64,000 nucleotides of DNA, taken from assembly GCF_000092285.1 (NCBI RefSeq), contig NC_014100.1, positions 310,001-374,000 on the forward strand, written 5' to 3'. The DNA is from Caulobacter segnis ATCC 21756. Lineage in GTDB: Bacteria; Pseudomonadota; Alphaproteobacteria; Caulobacterales; Caulobacteraceae. The notes beneath the pieces were generated by a model. It had not been told where the DNA came from and did not search any database. It saw nothing but the letters and a program-made list of their open reading frames with translations. Shown piece after piece: positions 52,746 to 62,621 of the stretch (positions within the stretch are counted from its first letter, which is position 1; every line of letters starts with the position of its first letter). The translations under genes were made by a program, and so were the position numbers.

Positions 52746-53288
52746 TCAGCGGTTCGAGGACAGGACCCCGCGGCCCAGCTTCAGCAGCGCCTGCTTCAGG
52801 CCGCCGTCCGGCTGTTCGGCCAAGCTGTCGGCCAGCTCTTTCTCCAAGGCCGCGTCCAGCGGCGGCTTGCGGCGCGGGCGCTGGCCGACGGGCGCGGCGG
52901 CGGCTTTCACCGGACCCTGGACGATGCGCAGACGGGTGACCACGCCCTTGCCCAGCAGCATGTCGAGCCGGGCGGTGATCTGCGGCGCCTGGTGCTGGAT
53001 CAGCGAGGCCACGGGGCCATCGACGCGAAGCTCCAGCGCGCCGCCTTCGCCGTTGCGGCCCTTGATGATCCGGACGGGCTCGGTGCGGCGGGCCAGGGTG
53101 TCGCCGACGATCTCGCGCCAACGGGACTGCAGGGCGGCCGGGCCCTGGCCAAAGCGGTTCTCGAGATCCTTGAGCAGCGGCGCCAGGCTTTTGCCGGCGG
53201 GCGGGGGCGGGCGGCGCTGCGGCTTCGTCCGCTTGGCGCGCAGGATCGCGATCGCTTCTTCCGGAGAGGGCAGGGGGCGGCGGGCCAT
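52746..53288 (-). CDS. dciA: DUF721/DciA family protein
   Basis: 180 residues. Zn-ribbon-less DUF721 type: LAPLLKDLENRFGQGPAALQSRWREIVGDTLARRTEPVRII followed by GALELRVDGPVASLIQHQAPQITARL, an alpha-beta KH-like domain. DciA is the ancestral loader of the DnaB helicase in bacteria without DnaC/DnaI, and works at the replication origin. The basic N terminus (LRAKRTKPQRRPPPP) could bind DNA. It is divergent from mutY with only 48 bases in between. Confidence 0.82.
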   Translation of the reverse strand: MARRPLPSPEEAIAILRAKRTKPQRRPPPPAGKSLAPLLKDLENRFGQGPAALQSRWREIVGDTLARRTEPVRIIKGRNGEGGALELRVDGPVASLIQHQAPQITARLDMLLGKGVVTRLRIVQGPVKAAAAPVGQRPRRKPPLDAALEKELADSLAEQPDGGLKQALLKLGRGVLSSNR

Positions 53289-53336
53289 GACGGAAGACTA
53301 GCACGCCCACCGTTCTTCGCGGTAGGCGAGGAGACG

Positions 53337-54416
53337 ATGAAAGCCAGCGTCTCTCTTGACCGCGCCGCCCTCCGCTCAAGCCTGCTGGCTTGGTACGACC
53401 GTCAGGCTCGAACCCTGGCCTGGCGCGTCTCGCCCGACGAGCGTCGGGCGGGCGTCCGCTCCGATCCCTACCGGGTGTGGCTGTCGGAGGTGATGCTGCA
53501 GCAGACCACCGTGCCGCACGCGACGCCGTACTTCCTGAGCTTCACCCAGCGCTGGCCGACGGTGTCGGATTTGGCGGCCGTGGAGGACGGCGACCTGATG
53601 GCCGCCTGGGCGGGGCTCGGTTACTACGCCCGCGCCCGCAACCTGCTGGCCTGCGCTCGCGCCGTGGCCGACCAGCACGGCGGCGTCTTCCCGGACACCG
53701 AAGAGGGCCTGCGCGCCCTGCCGGGCGTCGGCGCCTATACGGCCGCGGCCGTGGCGGCGATCGCCTTCGATCGCGCCGCCAACGTCGTCGACGGCAATGT
53801 CGAGCGGGTGATGTCTAGGCTCTTCGCGGTCGAGACGCCGTTGCCCGACGCCAAGCCGGAGCTGAAGGCGCTGGCCGGCGACCTCGTCACCGACGAGCGC
53901 CCCGGCGACTGGGCCCAGGCGCTGATGGATCTGGGCGCGACCGTCTGCAAGCCGAAGGGGCCGCTGTGCGACCGCTGCCCTGTCTCGGCCTGGTGCGAGG
54001 CCTTCAAGGGCGGCGCGCCGGAGACCTATCCGCGCAAGACCAAGAAGGGCGATCGTCCCCGCCGCCACGGCGTCGCCTATGTGCTGACGCGCGGAGACGC
54101 CGTGGCGCTGGTCCGCCGGCCGCCGAAGGGGCTGCTGGGCGGGATGCTGGGCCTGCCGACCTCCGAGTGGCGGGCGACGCCGTATGACGACGCCGAAGCC
54201 GTCGCCGCCGCGCCGATCGCCGGCGCCTGGCGCGACTTCGGCGCGGTCGAGCACGTCTTCACGCACTTCTCGCTGACGCTGCGGGTTTTCGCGGCTGACA
54301 AGGCGGGAAACGGGGGCGCGAACGGCGGCGACTTTGTCTGGACCCCGCGCGAGGGCCTCTCGGCCCTGCCCAGCGTGTTCCTGAAGGCCGCGCGGGCGGC
54401 CGAGCGGCTGCTTTAA
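53337..54416 (+). CDS. mutY: A/G-specific adenine glycosylase
   Basis: 359 residues. HhH-GPD domain with VMLQQTTVPHATPYF, AGLGYYARARNL, LPGVGAYTAAAVAAIAFDR and catalytic aspartate in NVVDGNVERV; the [4Fe-4S] loop CKPKGPLCDRCPVSAWC has the C-x6-C-x2-C-x5-C spacing; a C-terminal Nudix-like domain (about 235-355) recognises 8-oxoG. It removes adenine mispaired with 8-oxoguanine. ATG 53337 is behind GGCGAGGAGACG. The gene neighbours dciA and ccrM as in other Caulobacter. Confidence 0.96.
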   Translation: MKASVSLDRAALRSSLLAWYDRQARTLAWRVSPDERRAGVRSDPYRVWLSEVMLQQTTVPHATPYFLSFTQRWPTVSDLAAVEDGDLMAAWAGLGYYARARNLLACARAVADQHGGVFPDTEEGLRALPGVGAYTAAAVAAIAFDRAANVVDGNVERVMSRLFAVETPLPDAKPELKALAGDLVTDERPGDWAQALMDLGATVCKPKGPLCDRCPVSAWCEAFKGGAPETYPRKTKKGDRPRRHGVAYVLTRGDAVALVRRPPKGLLGGMLGLPTSEWRATPYDDAEAVAAAPIAGAWRDFGAVEHVFTHFSLTLRVFAADKAGNGGANGGDFVWTPREGLSALPSVFLKAARAAERLL

Positions 54417-54529
54417 GAGCTGGCGGGGAGGCGATCCGCAGGGCGGATCAGTCGAACAGCCTTCCCGGGCCGCCCGACCGTCGAATTACGCCGACGCCCT
54501 TCCCCACAAAGCGTGCTGTTTTCCGGTTT

Positions 54530-54577
54530 GACGCATTTTCTGACGACGAACCGGTATCCACTTCGTCTGAAAATGCT
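54530..54577. repeat. REP-like hairpin abutting the ccrM 3' end
   Basis: GCATTTTCTGACGA (54533-54546) pairs with TCGTCTGAAAATGC (54563-54576) with one mismatch, around a loop holding ACCGGTATCCAC. On the minus strand this reads AGCATTTTCAGACGAAGTGG followed by ATACCGGTTCGTC. The core GTGGATACCGGTT is the centre of a widely dispersed intergenic repeat I know from many alphaproteobacteria. Here it follows the ccrM stop codon directly and probably forms the transcript end. Family membership is from memory. Confidence 0.7.
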
Positions 54578-55741
<1,164 letters not shown>

Positions 55742-56389
55742 CTACTCGGCCGCGTCCTCGAACGGCAGCTGCAGGTTCAGTTCGCCCGCCAGCGCGGCCT
55801 TGACCGGGGCCCAGCCCAGGCGGTGGATCGGCGAGGGGCCCAGCTTGACCAGCCCTTCGACGTGGATCCGCGCGTGATAGCCCTTGTGGCTGGCGAAGCC
55901 GTAGCCGGGATAGACCGCGTCCATCTCGATCATCAGCCGGTCGCGCGCCTCCTTGGCCAGGATCGAGGCGGCGGCGATCGAGCAGGACAGCGAGTCGCCC
56001 TTGACCACCGTCTTGATCTCGCACGGCAGCGGGAAGCGGTAGTTGCCGTCGACCAGGGCGATGGCCGGGGTCACCGACAGGCCCTCGATCGCCCGGCACA
56101 TGGCGCGGCCGGTGGCGTGCAGGATGTTGTACTCGGCGATCTCCTCGATCGAGGCCATGTCGACGCACCAGGCGATGGCGACGGCCTTGATCTCCTCCTC
56201 CAGGGCCGCGCGGGCCTTGGCGGTCAGCTTCTTGGAGTCGTTGAGGCCCTTGGGCACCCGATCGGGATCCAGGATCACCGCCGCGGCGCTGACCGGACCG
56301 GCCCAGGGCCCGCGCCCAGCCTCGTCCACCCCGCAGACAGGCCCCTGTCCGCAGGCCATCTCCAGCATCATGTCGGGTCCGGGCCGCAT
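55742..56389 (-). CDS. rnhB: Ribonuclease HII
   Basis: 215 residues. [21 protein letters not shown] gives the first acidic pair (Asp-Glu), [11 protein letters not shown] and [17 protein letters not shown] carry the other active-site residues. It incises at ribonucleotides in DNA and starts ribonucleotide excision repair. Upstream of ccrM on the same strand; ccrM has its own promoter in the 87-base gap. Confidence 0.96.
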   Translation of the reverse strand: MRPGPDMMLEMACGQGPVCGVDEAGRGPWAGPVSAAAVILDPDRVPKGLNDSKKLTAKARAALEEEIKAVAIAWCVDMASIEEIAEYNILHATGRAMCRAIEGLSVTPAIALVDGNYRFPLPCEIKTVVKGDSLSCSIAAASILAKEARDRLMIEMDAVYPGYGFASHKGYHARIHVEGLVKLGPSPIHRLGWAPVKAALAGELNLQLPFEDAAE

Positions 56390-56454
56390 GATCCGGTCTT
56401 TAGGCCGGTTCGCGCGGGATGGGAATGTCCGGCGGGCCGGACTAGGCTGGCCGC

Positions 56455-57360
56455 ATGCGCGCCTTCCGATCGACCGCCGCCGCCATCCTGGCCCTCCTCG
56501 TCGTCCTCGCGCCGACCGCCGTCCTCGCCCAGACGGACGGCTGGCGACAGGTCTGGGCCGACGAGTTCGACGGCGACAGGCTGGACGAGACCCGCTGGAC
56601 CCCGGCCGCCGACTGCGGCGGCGGGGGCAACAACGAGCGCCAGTGCTACGCCGCCAGTCCCGAGACCATCTCGGTCAAGGACGGCGTGCTGCGCCTGACG
56701 GTGGTCAAGCGCAAGACCAAGGGGTTGGCCAACCCCTGGGCGGGCCCGACGGGGCCCATGAAGACCGGCGACTACGCCTCGGGAAAGATCCTCACCCAGG
56801 GCAAGGCCAGCTGGCTGTACGGGCGGATCGAGGCGCGAGCGCGGGTTCCCGGCGGCCAGGGCGTGTGGCCCGCGATCTGGATGATGCCGGAGCTGTCGAC
56901 CTACGGCGGCTGGCCGAGGTCGGGCGAGATCGACATCCTGGAGACGGTGAACCTGGGGGCGCCCTGCGAGCCGGTCGGCGACGCGTGCAAGGGCGGCCGC
57001 GAGAACCGCGTGTTCGGGACCATCCATTTCGCCGGCGACGGGACCGGCGCGCACCGGCAGGCGGGCGGGAGCACGGTCATGCCGCCCTCGGCGGACGGCT
57101 TCCACGTCTATGCCGTCGAATGGACGCCCGAGGCGATCGCCTGGTTCGTCGACGGCCAGGAGTACGCGCGGGTCACGCCCCAGGACTGGAAGCGCGACGA
57201 CGCCGAGGCCGGCCCGGCCCCGTTCGACCGGCCCTTCCACCTGATCCTCAACCTGGCGTTCGGCGGGAACTGGCCCGAAGGCGCCAACGCCAAGGGCGTC
57301 GACGAGGCGGCCTTGCCGGCGACGATGGAAGTCGACTGGGTGCGGGTCAGCCAGCGCTAG
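56455..57360 (+). CDS. Glycoside hydrolase family 16 (beta-glucanase/laminarinase type), exported
   Basis: 301 residues with a signal peptide (about 1-23, [16 protein letters not shown]). The GH16 catalytic motif is intact as GEIDILETV (ExDxxE, two catalytic glutamates and the aspartate between). Other family blocks are [42 protein letters not shown] and [20 protein letters not shown]. It cuts beta-1,3 or mixed-linkage glucans, or galactans. Fits a freshwater or plant-matter degrading lifestyle. Confidence 0.92.
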   Translation: MRAFRSTAAAILALLVVLAPTAVLAQTDGWRQVWADEFDGDRLDETRWTPAADCGGGGNNERQCYAASPETISVKDGVLRLTVVKRKTKGLANPWAGPTGPMKTGDYASGKILTQGKASWLYGRIEARARVPGGQGVWPAIWMMPELSTYGGWPRSGEIDILETVNLGAPCEPVGDACKGGRENRVFGTIHFAGDGTGAHRQAGGSTVMPPSADGFHVYAVEWTPEAIAWFVDGQEYARVTPQDWKRDDAEAGPAPFDRPFHLILNLAFGGNWPEGANAKGVDEAALPATMEVDWVRVSQR

Positions 57361-57454
57361 AATAGGCTTAGGCGAGCGCTCGGGCTTGCAAAAGACGCGG
57401 AGCCTCGCTCTCCATGCCAGACCCGGCCAAGCGCGGCCTGAAGGGACTTTGTTG

Positions 57455-57997
57455 ATGCGGTTCGTGACCAGCGCCCTGCCCATTGTTTGGCTTTTGGCCT
57501 CCGTCGCGGCTTTCTTCTTCGTGTTTCGCCCCCAGGCCCGCTGGGCGGTGGTCGCGACCTCCGGGCGCGCCCTGGCGGTGTTCCTGGTGGTCTTCCTGGG
57601 CGGCGGCGCCTTGATCGCGGTGTCGCGTCCCAAGGCGGAGGCCCCGCCGCCGCGGCCCAGGCTCGCGCCCGCCGTGCGCGCCTTGCCGGACCCCGTCCAG
57701 GTCCGCGCGCATCCCGAAAAGTTCTTGATCCTGGATGGCGTTCAGGCCTTCCGGAACAAGGCCGGCGATGTGCTGCTGACCGGCGGCGCCACCAATGTCT
57801 CAGGCCTGCCGATCTCAGACCCGCGCCTCTCATGCCGGATGACCAAAGGCCGCGCGAAGGCCGGAACGGTCTCGGCCGTCGCGCCCGGGACCATCCCGCC
57901 CGGCGGCAAGATGATCTTCGCCGCGATCAATCTCGGCCAGGCGTCCGGCGCCTGGGATAGCTGGACCTGCCAGGTCTCCGAGGCGCGGGCGTCGTAA
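57455..57997 (+). CDS. Membrane-anchored protein, unknown function
   Basis: 180 residues from ATG 57455. Two N-terminal membrane helices (about 5-24 and 33-55) are followed by a beta-rich soluble domain (about 80-180) with HPEKFLILDGVQAFRNKAGDVLLTGGATNVSGLPISD, two cysteines (RLSCRM and WTCQV) and a GTIPPGGKMIFAAINLG strand, which recall FxLYD-like or immunoglobulin-like periplasmic folds. No family was firmly recognised. It stands between the GH16 gene and the cytochrome b gene. Confidence 0.65.
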   Translation: MRFVTSALPIVWLLASVAAFFFVFRPQARWAVVATSGRALAVFLVVFLGGGALIAVSRPKAEAPPPRPRLAPAVRALPDPVQVRAHPEKFLILDGVQAFRNKAGDVLLTGGATNVSGLPISDPRLSCRMTKGRAKAGTVSAVAPGTIPPGGKMIFAAINLGQASGAWDSWTCQVSEARAS

Positions 57998-58095
57998 GCA
58001 GCGGCTTATGGCGGGCCGCGTAAGCCGCCCGCCGATGGTCGTGTCGTCGGACCCGCCGCAGGTCTTCTCCCGTCATCAGCACGGGAGACCCCGAC

Positions 58096-58725
58096 ATGAC
58101 CACGCCGACCGCCACCGCCTCGCCCCGTCGCTGGGATCCGGTGGTCAAGCTGACCCACTGGACCATCGTGGCGGCGATCCTCGCCAACGCCCTGATCACC
58201 GAGGAAGGATCCTCCGCGCACGTCTGGGTCGGCTACGCCCTGGCCGGGACGCTGGCCTTGCGCCTGATCTGGGGCGTCATCGGACCGGCCGAGGCGCGCT
58301 TCTCGGCCTTTCCGCCCAGCCCCGGCCGCGCTCTGGCGCATATCCGCGAGATCGCGGCGGGCAAGCGTAGCGAGCACGCCTCGCACAATCCGCTGGGCGC
58401 GCTGATGGTCTATGCGATCTGGAGCGTGCTGGCGGTCATCATCGTCACCGGCGTGCTGATGGCCAGCGCGCCGGCCGAGCCGAGGGGCGAGCCAGGCGCC
58501 GCGCCGCCCGCCGCGACCGCCGAGCGCCTCGAGCGCGAGGAGCACGAGGAGGGGGAGGGCCGCGAGGGCGGCGAAGAGCACGAGGAAGGGCCGCTGACCG
58601 AGGTCCACGAGACCGCCGTCAACCTGCTCTATGTCCTGATCCTGCTGCACATCGCCGGCGTGGTGTTCGAGGCGCGGCGCAGCGGCCGGCGGATTGTCTT
58701 GGCGATGCTTCCCGGGCGGCGCTAA
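58096..58725 (+). CDS. Cytochrome b561-type di-haem membrane protein with acidic/His-rich loop
   Basis: 209 residues, four membrane helices with histidines suited to haem b (His21 in KLTHWTIVAA, His42 in AHVWVGY, His171 and His185 in HETAVNLLYVLILLH). This is the Ni/Fe-hydrogenase cytochrome b / b561 family. Unusual is the loop at about 124-172 between helices 3 and 4: Pro/Ala-rich, then REEHEEGEGREGGEEHEEG, extremely acidic with His150, His162. Such loops can bind metal ions. The next gene, 10 bases on, encodes a membrane-anchored HTH protein, which suggests a redox- or metal-linked regulatory pair. Confidence 0.8.
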   Translation: MTTPTATASPRRWDPVVKLTHWTIVAAILANALITEEGSSAHVWVGYALAGTLALRLIWGVIGPAEARFSAFPPSPGRALAHIREIAAGKRSEHASHNPLGALMVYAIWSVLAVIIVTGVLMASAPAEPRGEPGAAPPAATAERLEREEHEEGEGREGGEEHEEGPLTEVHETAVNLLYVLILLHIAGVVFEARRSGRRIVLAMLPGRR

Positions 58726-58735
58726 GTCAGGGCCC

Positions 58736-59233
58736 ATGATCAAGCGGCGGCGCGCTCTGGAACGCAGGATCACGATGATCGCGGTCGTCGTGATCCTTCA
58801 ACTCGCCGCCACCCTGTTCTTCCTGGTCGATTTCACCGGCGACGTGCGCGCCGCCGGGATGGGCTCGCACCTCGTGGCCGAGGGCGGCGTGGCGTTGGCC
58901 TTGCTGGCCGGCGTGCTGTTCGGCGCGGCCCAGGTCCGCTGGCTGGTTCTGCGCGCCCGCCAGGACGAGGCGGCCGTGGCCGCCGCCAAGGGCGCGCTCG
59001 CCGACCTCGCCCGCCTGCGCTTTTCGGACTGGCGGCTAACGGCGGCCGAGGCGGACGTCGCCCTGTTCGCGCTGAAGGGCTGCGACGTCGCCGAGATCGC
59101 CGCCCTGCGCGGCGCGGCCCCCGGCACCGTCCGCGCCCAGTTGGCCCGCGTCTACGCCAAGGCCGGCGTCCGCTCGCAATCGGCCCTGATGGCGCTGTTC
59201 ATGGAAGAGCTGGTGGAGACGGCGGCGGACTAG
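58736..59233 (+). CDS. Membrane-anchored LuxR-type HTH protein
   Basis: 165 residues from ATG 58736. Two N-terminal membrane helices (about 13-32 and 45-66) are followed by a short linker helix and a LuxR/GerE-like helix-turn-helix: LTAAEADVALFALKGCDVAEIAALRGAAPGTVRAQLARVYAKAGVRSQSALMALF. No receiver or autoinducer domain exists, so any signal must come through the membrane part, as in CadC-like one-component systems or small inner-membrane regulators. It lies 10 bases after the cytochrome b gene, in one operon. Confidence 0.82.
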   Translation: MIKRRRALERRITMIAVVVILQLAATLFFLVDFTGDVRAAGMGSHLVAEGGVALALLAGVLFGAAQVRWLVLRARQDEAAVAAAKGALADLARLRFSDWRLTAAEADVALFALKGCDVAEIAALRGAAPGTVRAQLARVYAKAGVRSQSALMALFMEELVETAAD

Positions 59234-59253
59234 GGGCCAGCCGGCGTCAGCCG

Positions 59254-60657
59254 ATGTCAGCAGCGTCTCGGGCGGCGATTGCGCTCGTCGATGGCCGCTG
59301 GCAGGGTCCCGATCCGTTCCAGAGAGGCGCCGTCTTGACCCCGTTCCACCGCCTGCTGGCCAACAACCTGGTCGCCAACATCACGAACTTCACGATGTGG
59401 TTCGCCGTGACCTTCTACGTCTATCTGGAGACGAAGTCGGTCTTCGCCACGGGCATGATCGCGGGCCTCTATCTGGTGCTGACCGCCGCCTGCGGCATCT
59501 GGTTTGGAAGCCTGGTCGACCATCATCGCAAGAAGACGGCGATGCTGGGATCCAGTCTTGTTTCGCTGGTCTTCTACGCGCTGGCGTTCGTGATCGAGCG
59601 CACCGCGCCTGACGGGGCCTTCGCCCGGGTGGACAGCCCGTGGCTATGGGGTCTGATCGGCTTGACCATGCTGGGCGTGATCGCCGGCAACGTGCGGACG
59701 ATCGCCCTGCCCACGCTGGTCACCCTTCTGATCCCGGAGGATCGTCGCGACCGCGCCAACGGCCTGGTGGGCATGGTCAGCGGGATCGGCTTCCTGGTGA
59801 CGTCGGTGATCAGCGGGTTCCTGGTCGCCTGGGGCGGCATGCTGTACGCTCTGATCTTCGCCCTGGCCTTCACCGCCCTCGCGCTGGCGGACCTTGTGAC
59901 CGTGCCCGTGGACGAGCCGCGCGCCGCGCCCGCCCATGATGCGCCCGCCGCCCCCCGGACCGTCGATCTGGCCGGGACGATCCGCGTGATCGCCGCCGTG
60001 CCGGGGCTGTTCGCCCTGATCTTCTTCGCCTGCTTCAACAATTTCCTGGGCGGCGTGTTCATGGCGCTGCTGGACGCTTATGGCCTGTCGCTGGTCTCGG
60101 TTCAGACCTGGGGGCTGCTGTTCGGAGCTCTATCGGTGGCCTTCATCGCCAGCGGGATCGCCATCAGCCGCACGGGGCTGGGGGCGAACCCTCTGCGGAC
60201 CCTGCTGCTGGTCAATCTGGGGGCCTGGGCGGCTTGCTGCGTCTTTACGCTGAAGCCGTCCATCGTGCTGCTGGTGCTCGGCTGTCTTGTGTGGATGGCG
60301 CTGGGCCCCTACGCCGAGGCGGCCGAGCAGACGACGCTGCAGAAGGTGGTGCCTTTGGAGCGCCAGGGCCGGGTGTTCGGCTTCGCCCAGTCCGTCGAGC
60401 AGGCCGCCTCGCCGCTCACGGCCTTTCTGATCGGGCCGCTGACCCAGTTCATCGTGATCCCGTTCATGACGAATGGCGCCGGCGCGATGGCCATCGGCGA
60501 CTGGTTCGGGCGCGGCCCCGACCGTGGCATCGCCCTGGTCTTCACCGTGGCGGGGGTGATCGGCGTGATCGTGACGCTGCTGGCGTTCGGCTCCAGCGCC
60601 TATCGACGCCTGTCGGCGGCCTACGCCCAGGGCCAGGCCGCTGAGGCGGCGGCCTAG
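59254..60657 (+). CDS. MFS transporter
   Basis: 467 residues, twelve hydrophobic segments. GSLVDHHRKKTAML between helices 2 and 3 is the MFS loop motif (G-x-x-x-D-x-x-x-R/K-K). The second half includes KVVPLERQGRVFGFAQSVEQAASPLTAFLIGPL, which resembles the MFS_3/enterobactin-exporter-like group. The 40 residues before the first helix are polar; an alternative TTG start at 59335 is possible. Probably exports a drug or small metabolite; substrate unknown. It follows the HTH gene after 20 bases. Confidence 0.9.
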   Translation: MSAASRAAIALVDGRWQGPDPFQRGAVLTPFHRLLANNLVANITNFTMWFAVTFYVYLETKSVFATGMIAGLYLVLTAACGIWFGSLVDHHRKKTAMLGSSLVSLVFYALAFVIERTAPDGAFARVDSPWLWGLIGLTMLGVIAGNVRTIALPTLVTLLIPEDRRDRANGLVGMVSGIGFLVTSVISGFLVAWGGMLYALIFALAFTALALADLVTVPVDEPRAAPAHDAPAAPRTVDLAGTIRVIAAVPGLFALIFFACFNNFLGGVFMALLDAYGLSLVSVQTWGLLFGALSVAFIASGIAISRTGLGANPLRTLLLVNLGAWAACCVFTLKPSIVLLVLGCLVWMALGPYAEAAEQTTLQKVVPLERQGRVFGFAQSVEQAASPLTAFLIGPLTQFIVIPFMTNGAGAMAIGDWFGRGPDRGIALVFTVAGVIGVIVTLLAFGSSAYRRLSAAYAQGQAAEAAA

Positions 60658-60780
60658 AGCCGGTCTCTGTTTGCGAGGCGCGCACCTGCCGGCCGAGGGA
60701 CGGACGTCGCCCTCCTGGCGCTGCTGTTCATCGAGGCTGGCGTCGCGGGCGGCGTCGACCCTGGTCGGAAGCGCGCGAAA

Positions 60781-60806
60781 CCCTCTCTCCATGAGAGAGG
60801 GGTTTT
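60781..60806 (+). terminator. Rho-independent terminator downstream of MFS gene
   Basis: CCCTCTCT (60781-60788), loop CCATG, AGAGAGGG (60794-60801), then GTTTT. It lies 124 bases after the MFS stop codon and would end the cytochrome b-HTH-MFS transcript before the convergent cupin gene. The 60658-60780 stretch in front of it has no recognisable feature. Confidence 0.75.
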
Positions 60807-60877
60807 GAGCGCCCACAATCCACCCTCAACAATCCCTGAAGGCGGCGCGCCGCGAAACGAACGCCCGCCCCGATCCG

Positions 60878-61378
60878 TCACTTGCCGGCGGGCAGCTTGA
60901 TCCCCAGCAGGACCAGTCGCTCGCCGGTGATCCCGAACCAGTGGGGCACGCCCGCCGGGACCAGGATGACGTCGCCGGCGGCCAGGGGCCGGGTCACGCC
61001 CCCTTCGATCCGGCTGCCCTCGACCAGGGTGGGGTTGGTGACCTTCGGATCGGCCATGGTCCCGCCCGAGAGCAGCGTGCCCGCGCCTTCCAGCACGATC
61101 GCATATTCCGCCTGGTCGGGGTGAACCGCCGGGCGGCCCGGCTTCTTCCAGATCTCGATCGCCGCCACATTGGCGCCGTCGCGGACCAGGGGGCGCCACA
61201 TGAACCCCTGCTCGGGCTTCATCTCGGCGAGCATCTGACGCAGCTGCGCCTGGACGTCGGCCGCGCTGGCGAAGTCCTTCTGAGCGGGCGCCGGCGCGGG
61301 GCTCGTCTGAGCCGATGCGGCGCCTGAAGCCGCGGCCAGCATCAAGGCCGCCGCGCCGATCATGAAGGCTCTAGCCAT
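60878..61378 (-). CDS. Exported cupin domain protein
   Basis: 166 residues from ATG 61378, behind GTGAGGA; an in-frame GTG nine bases upstream is also possible. Signal peptide to about residue 24 (AAALMLAAASGAASAQ). The cupin barrel shows KPGRPAVHPDQAEYAIVLEGAGTLLSGG (motif 1, with His and Glu) and RPLAAGDVILVPAGVPHWFGITGE (motif 2), with metal ligands of the standard type. A periplasmic metal-binding cupin; function unknown. Confidence 0.85.
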   Translation of the reverse strand: MARAFMIGAAALMLAAASGAASAQTSPAPAPAQKDFASAADVQAQLRQMLAEMKPEQGFMWRPLVRDGANVAAIEIWKKPGRPAVHPDQAEYAIVLEGAGTLLSGGTMADPKVTNPTLVEGSRIEGGVTRPLAAGDVILVPAGVPHWFGITGERLVLLGIKLPAGK

Positions 61379-61477
61379 GGTCCTCACCGTTTCTCTCCCC
61401 TAGGGCCTGTTTAGGCTTGGGGCGCACCATAGACGCGAATGTCCGCGCGCGCCTACGGCGGTGTCGCGGCCTTCGGC

Positions 61478-62071
61478 TCAGGGACGGTGTCCCAGCGCCT
61501 TGCACGCGTCATGGCGGAAGCACGTCACGTAGTGATCGTTGACCATGCCCGTGGCCTGCATGAAGGCGTAGACGATCACCGGCCCGCAGAACTTGAAGCC
61601 CTTGGCCTTCAGCGCCTTGGCCATGTCGACGGCCAGGGGCGTCTGGGCGGGGACCTGCGAGCCGTCGGGCCAGGCGTTCTGGATTGGCGCGCCGCCGACG
61701 ATGTCCCACAGGAAGTCCGAGAAGTCCTCGCCGCGCTCGCGCATGTCGAGATAGATCCGCGCGCCCGAGATGGCCGCGTCGATCTTGCCGTTCGAGCGGA
61801 TGATGCCGGCGTCGGCCATCAGCCGCGCCCGGTCGGTCTCGTCGAAGCGGGCGACCTTGTCCGGATCAAAGCCGGCGAAGGCGGCGCGGAAGGCCTCGCG
61901 CTTGCGCAGGATGGTGATCCACGACAGGCCGGCCTGGAAACCGTCCAGCACCAGCTTCTCCCACAGGGCGCGGCTGTCCCACTCGGGCACGCCCCATTCC
62001 TTGTCGTGATAGGCCTCGTAGAACGGGTCGCCGTTCATGCCGCGCCAGGTGCATCGGGTCGGTTCGGTCAT
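61478..62071 (-). CDS. tag: DNA-3-methyladenine glycosylase I
   Basis: 197 residues. RCTWRGMNGDPFYEAYHDKEWGVPEWDSRALWEKLVLDGFQAGLSW is the Tag N terminus, and the zinc ligands are Cys in RCTW, His in AYHDKEW, and His/Cys in MVNDHYVTCFRHDAC. It removes 3-methyladenine from alkylated DNA. It has its own promoter region upstream, shared with the divergent secreted-protein gene at 62199. Confidence 0.95.
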   Translation of the reverse strand: MTEPTRCTWRGMNGDPFYEAYHDKEWGVPEWDSRALWEKLVLDGFQAGLSWITILRKREAFRAAFAGFDPDKVARFDETDRARLMADAGIIRSNGKIDAAISGARIYLDMRERGEDFSDFLWDIVGGAPIQNAWPDGSQVPAQTPLAVDMAKALKAKGFKFCGPVIVYAFMQATGMVNDHYVTCFRHDACKALGHRP

Positions 62072-62198
62072 GCGGTGACGCTAGCATAAAGACGGCGGCT
62101 GGCTAGAACTTTTCAGGAACATTCAACCGCTCGCGACGGATTGGCCGCACCGCCGCGTTCACTCGTCCGAGGGACTAGACCATCTGAAGGAGACGCCG

Positions 62199-62621
62199 AT
62201 GAAGCGCCTCAAGACCTTGGCCGTGCTCGCGATGGCGGGCGCCGTGACCGTGGCGACGCCGGTGCTGGCCCAGCGCCACGACCATGACGGCAATCCGCCT
62301 GGACCGCGCGGCGGCCCCGGCACGAACTGGGAGAACCCGCCCGGCTGGCGCGGCGGTCCGGGCGCCTCGCCGGACCGGCGCTACTACCACTGGCGTGGCC
62401 AGCGGATCGAGTTCGTCTACCGCAGCGGCTACTACTACCACCCGGCCTACGGCTACTATCACCCGCGCTATGGCTGGTGGAACCAGGCCGCCCGGTGCTG
62501 GCTGGACAATGACAACAACCCGCCAGGGCCGCGCGGCGGACCCGGCACGAACTGGGAGAACCCCCCCGGTTGGCGCGGCGGCCCCGGCGCGTCGCCGGAC
62601 CGCTACCGCCGCTGCCGCTAA
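62199..62621 (+). CDS. Secreted Gly/Pro/Tyr-rich protein with a perfect 29-residue duplication
   Basis: 140 residues. Signal peptide to about residue 25 (AMAGAVTVATPVLAQ). The mature protein has an identical 29-residue unit twice (residues 32-60 and 107-135), starting NPPGPRGGPGTNWENPPGWR; the DNA copies (62292-62378 and 62517-62603) differ at many third codon positions. Between them is an aromatic core (YYHWRGQRIEFVYRSGYYYH, HPRYGWW). This core resembles the YXWGXW-type secreted proteins. Gly/Pro/Trp repeats suggest surface or matrix association. GAAGGAGACGCCG precedes the ATG. Confidence 0.75.
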   Translation: MKRLKTLAVLAMAGAVTVATPVLAQRHDHDGNPPGPRGGPGTNWENPPGWRGGPGASPDRRYYHWRGQRIEFVYRSGYYYHPAYGYYHPRYGWWNQAARCWLDNDNNPPGPRGGPGTNWENPPGWRGGPGASPDRYRRCR

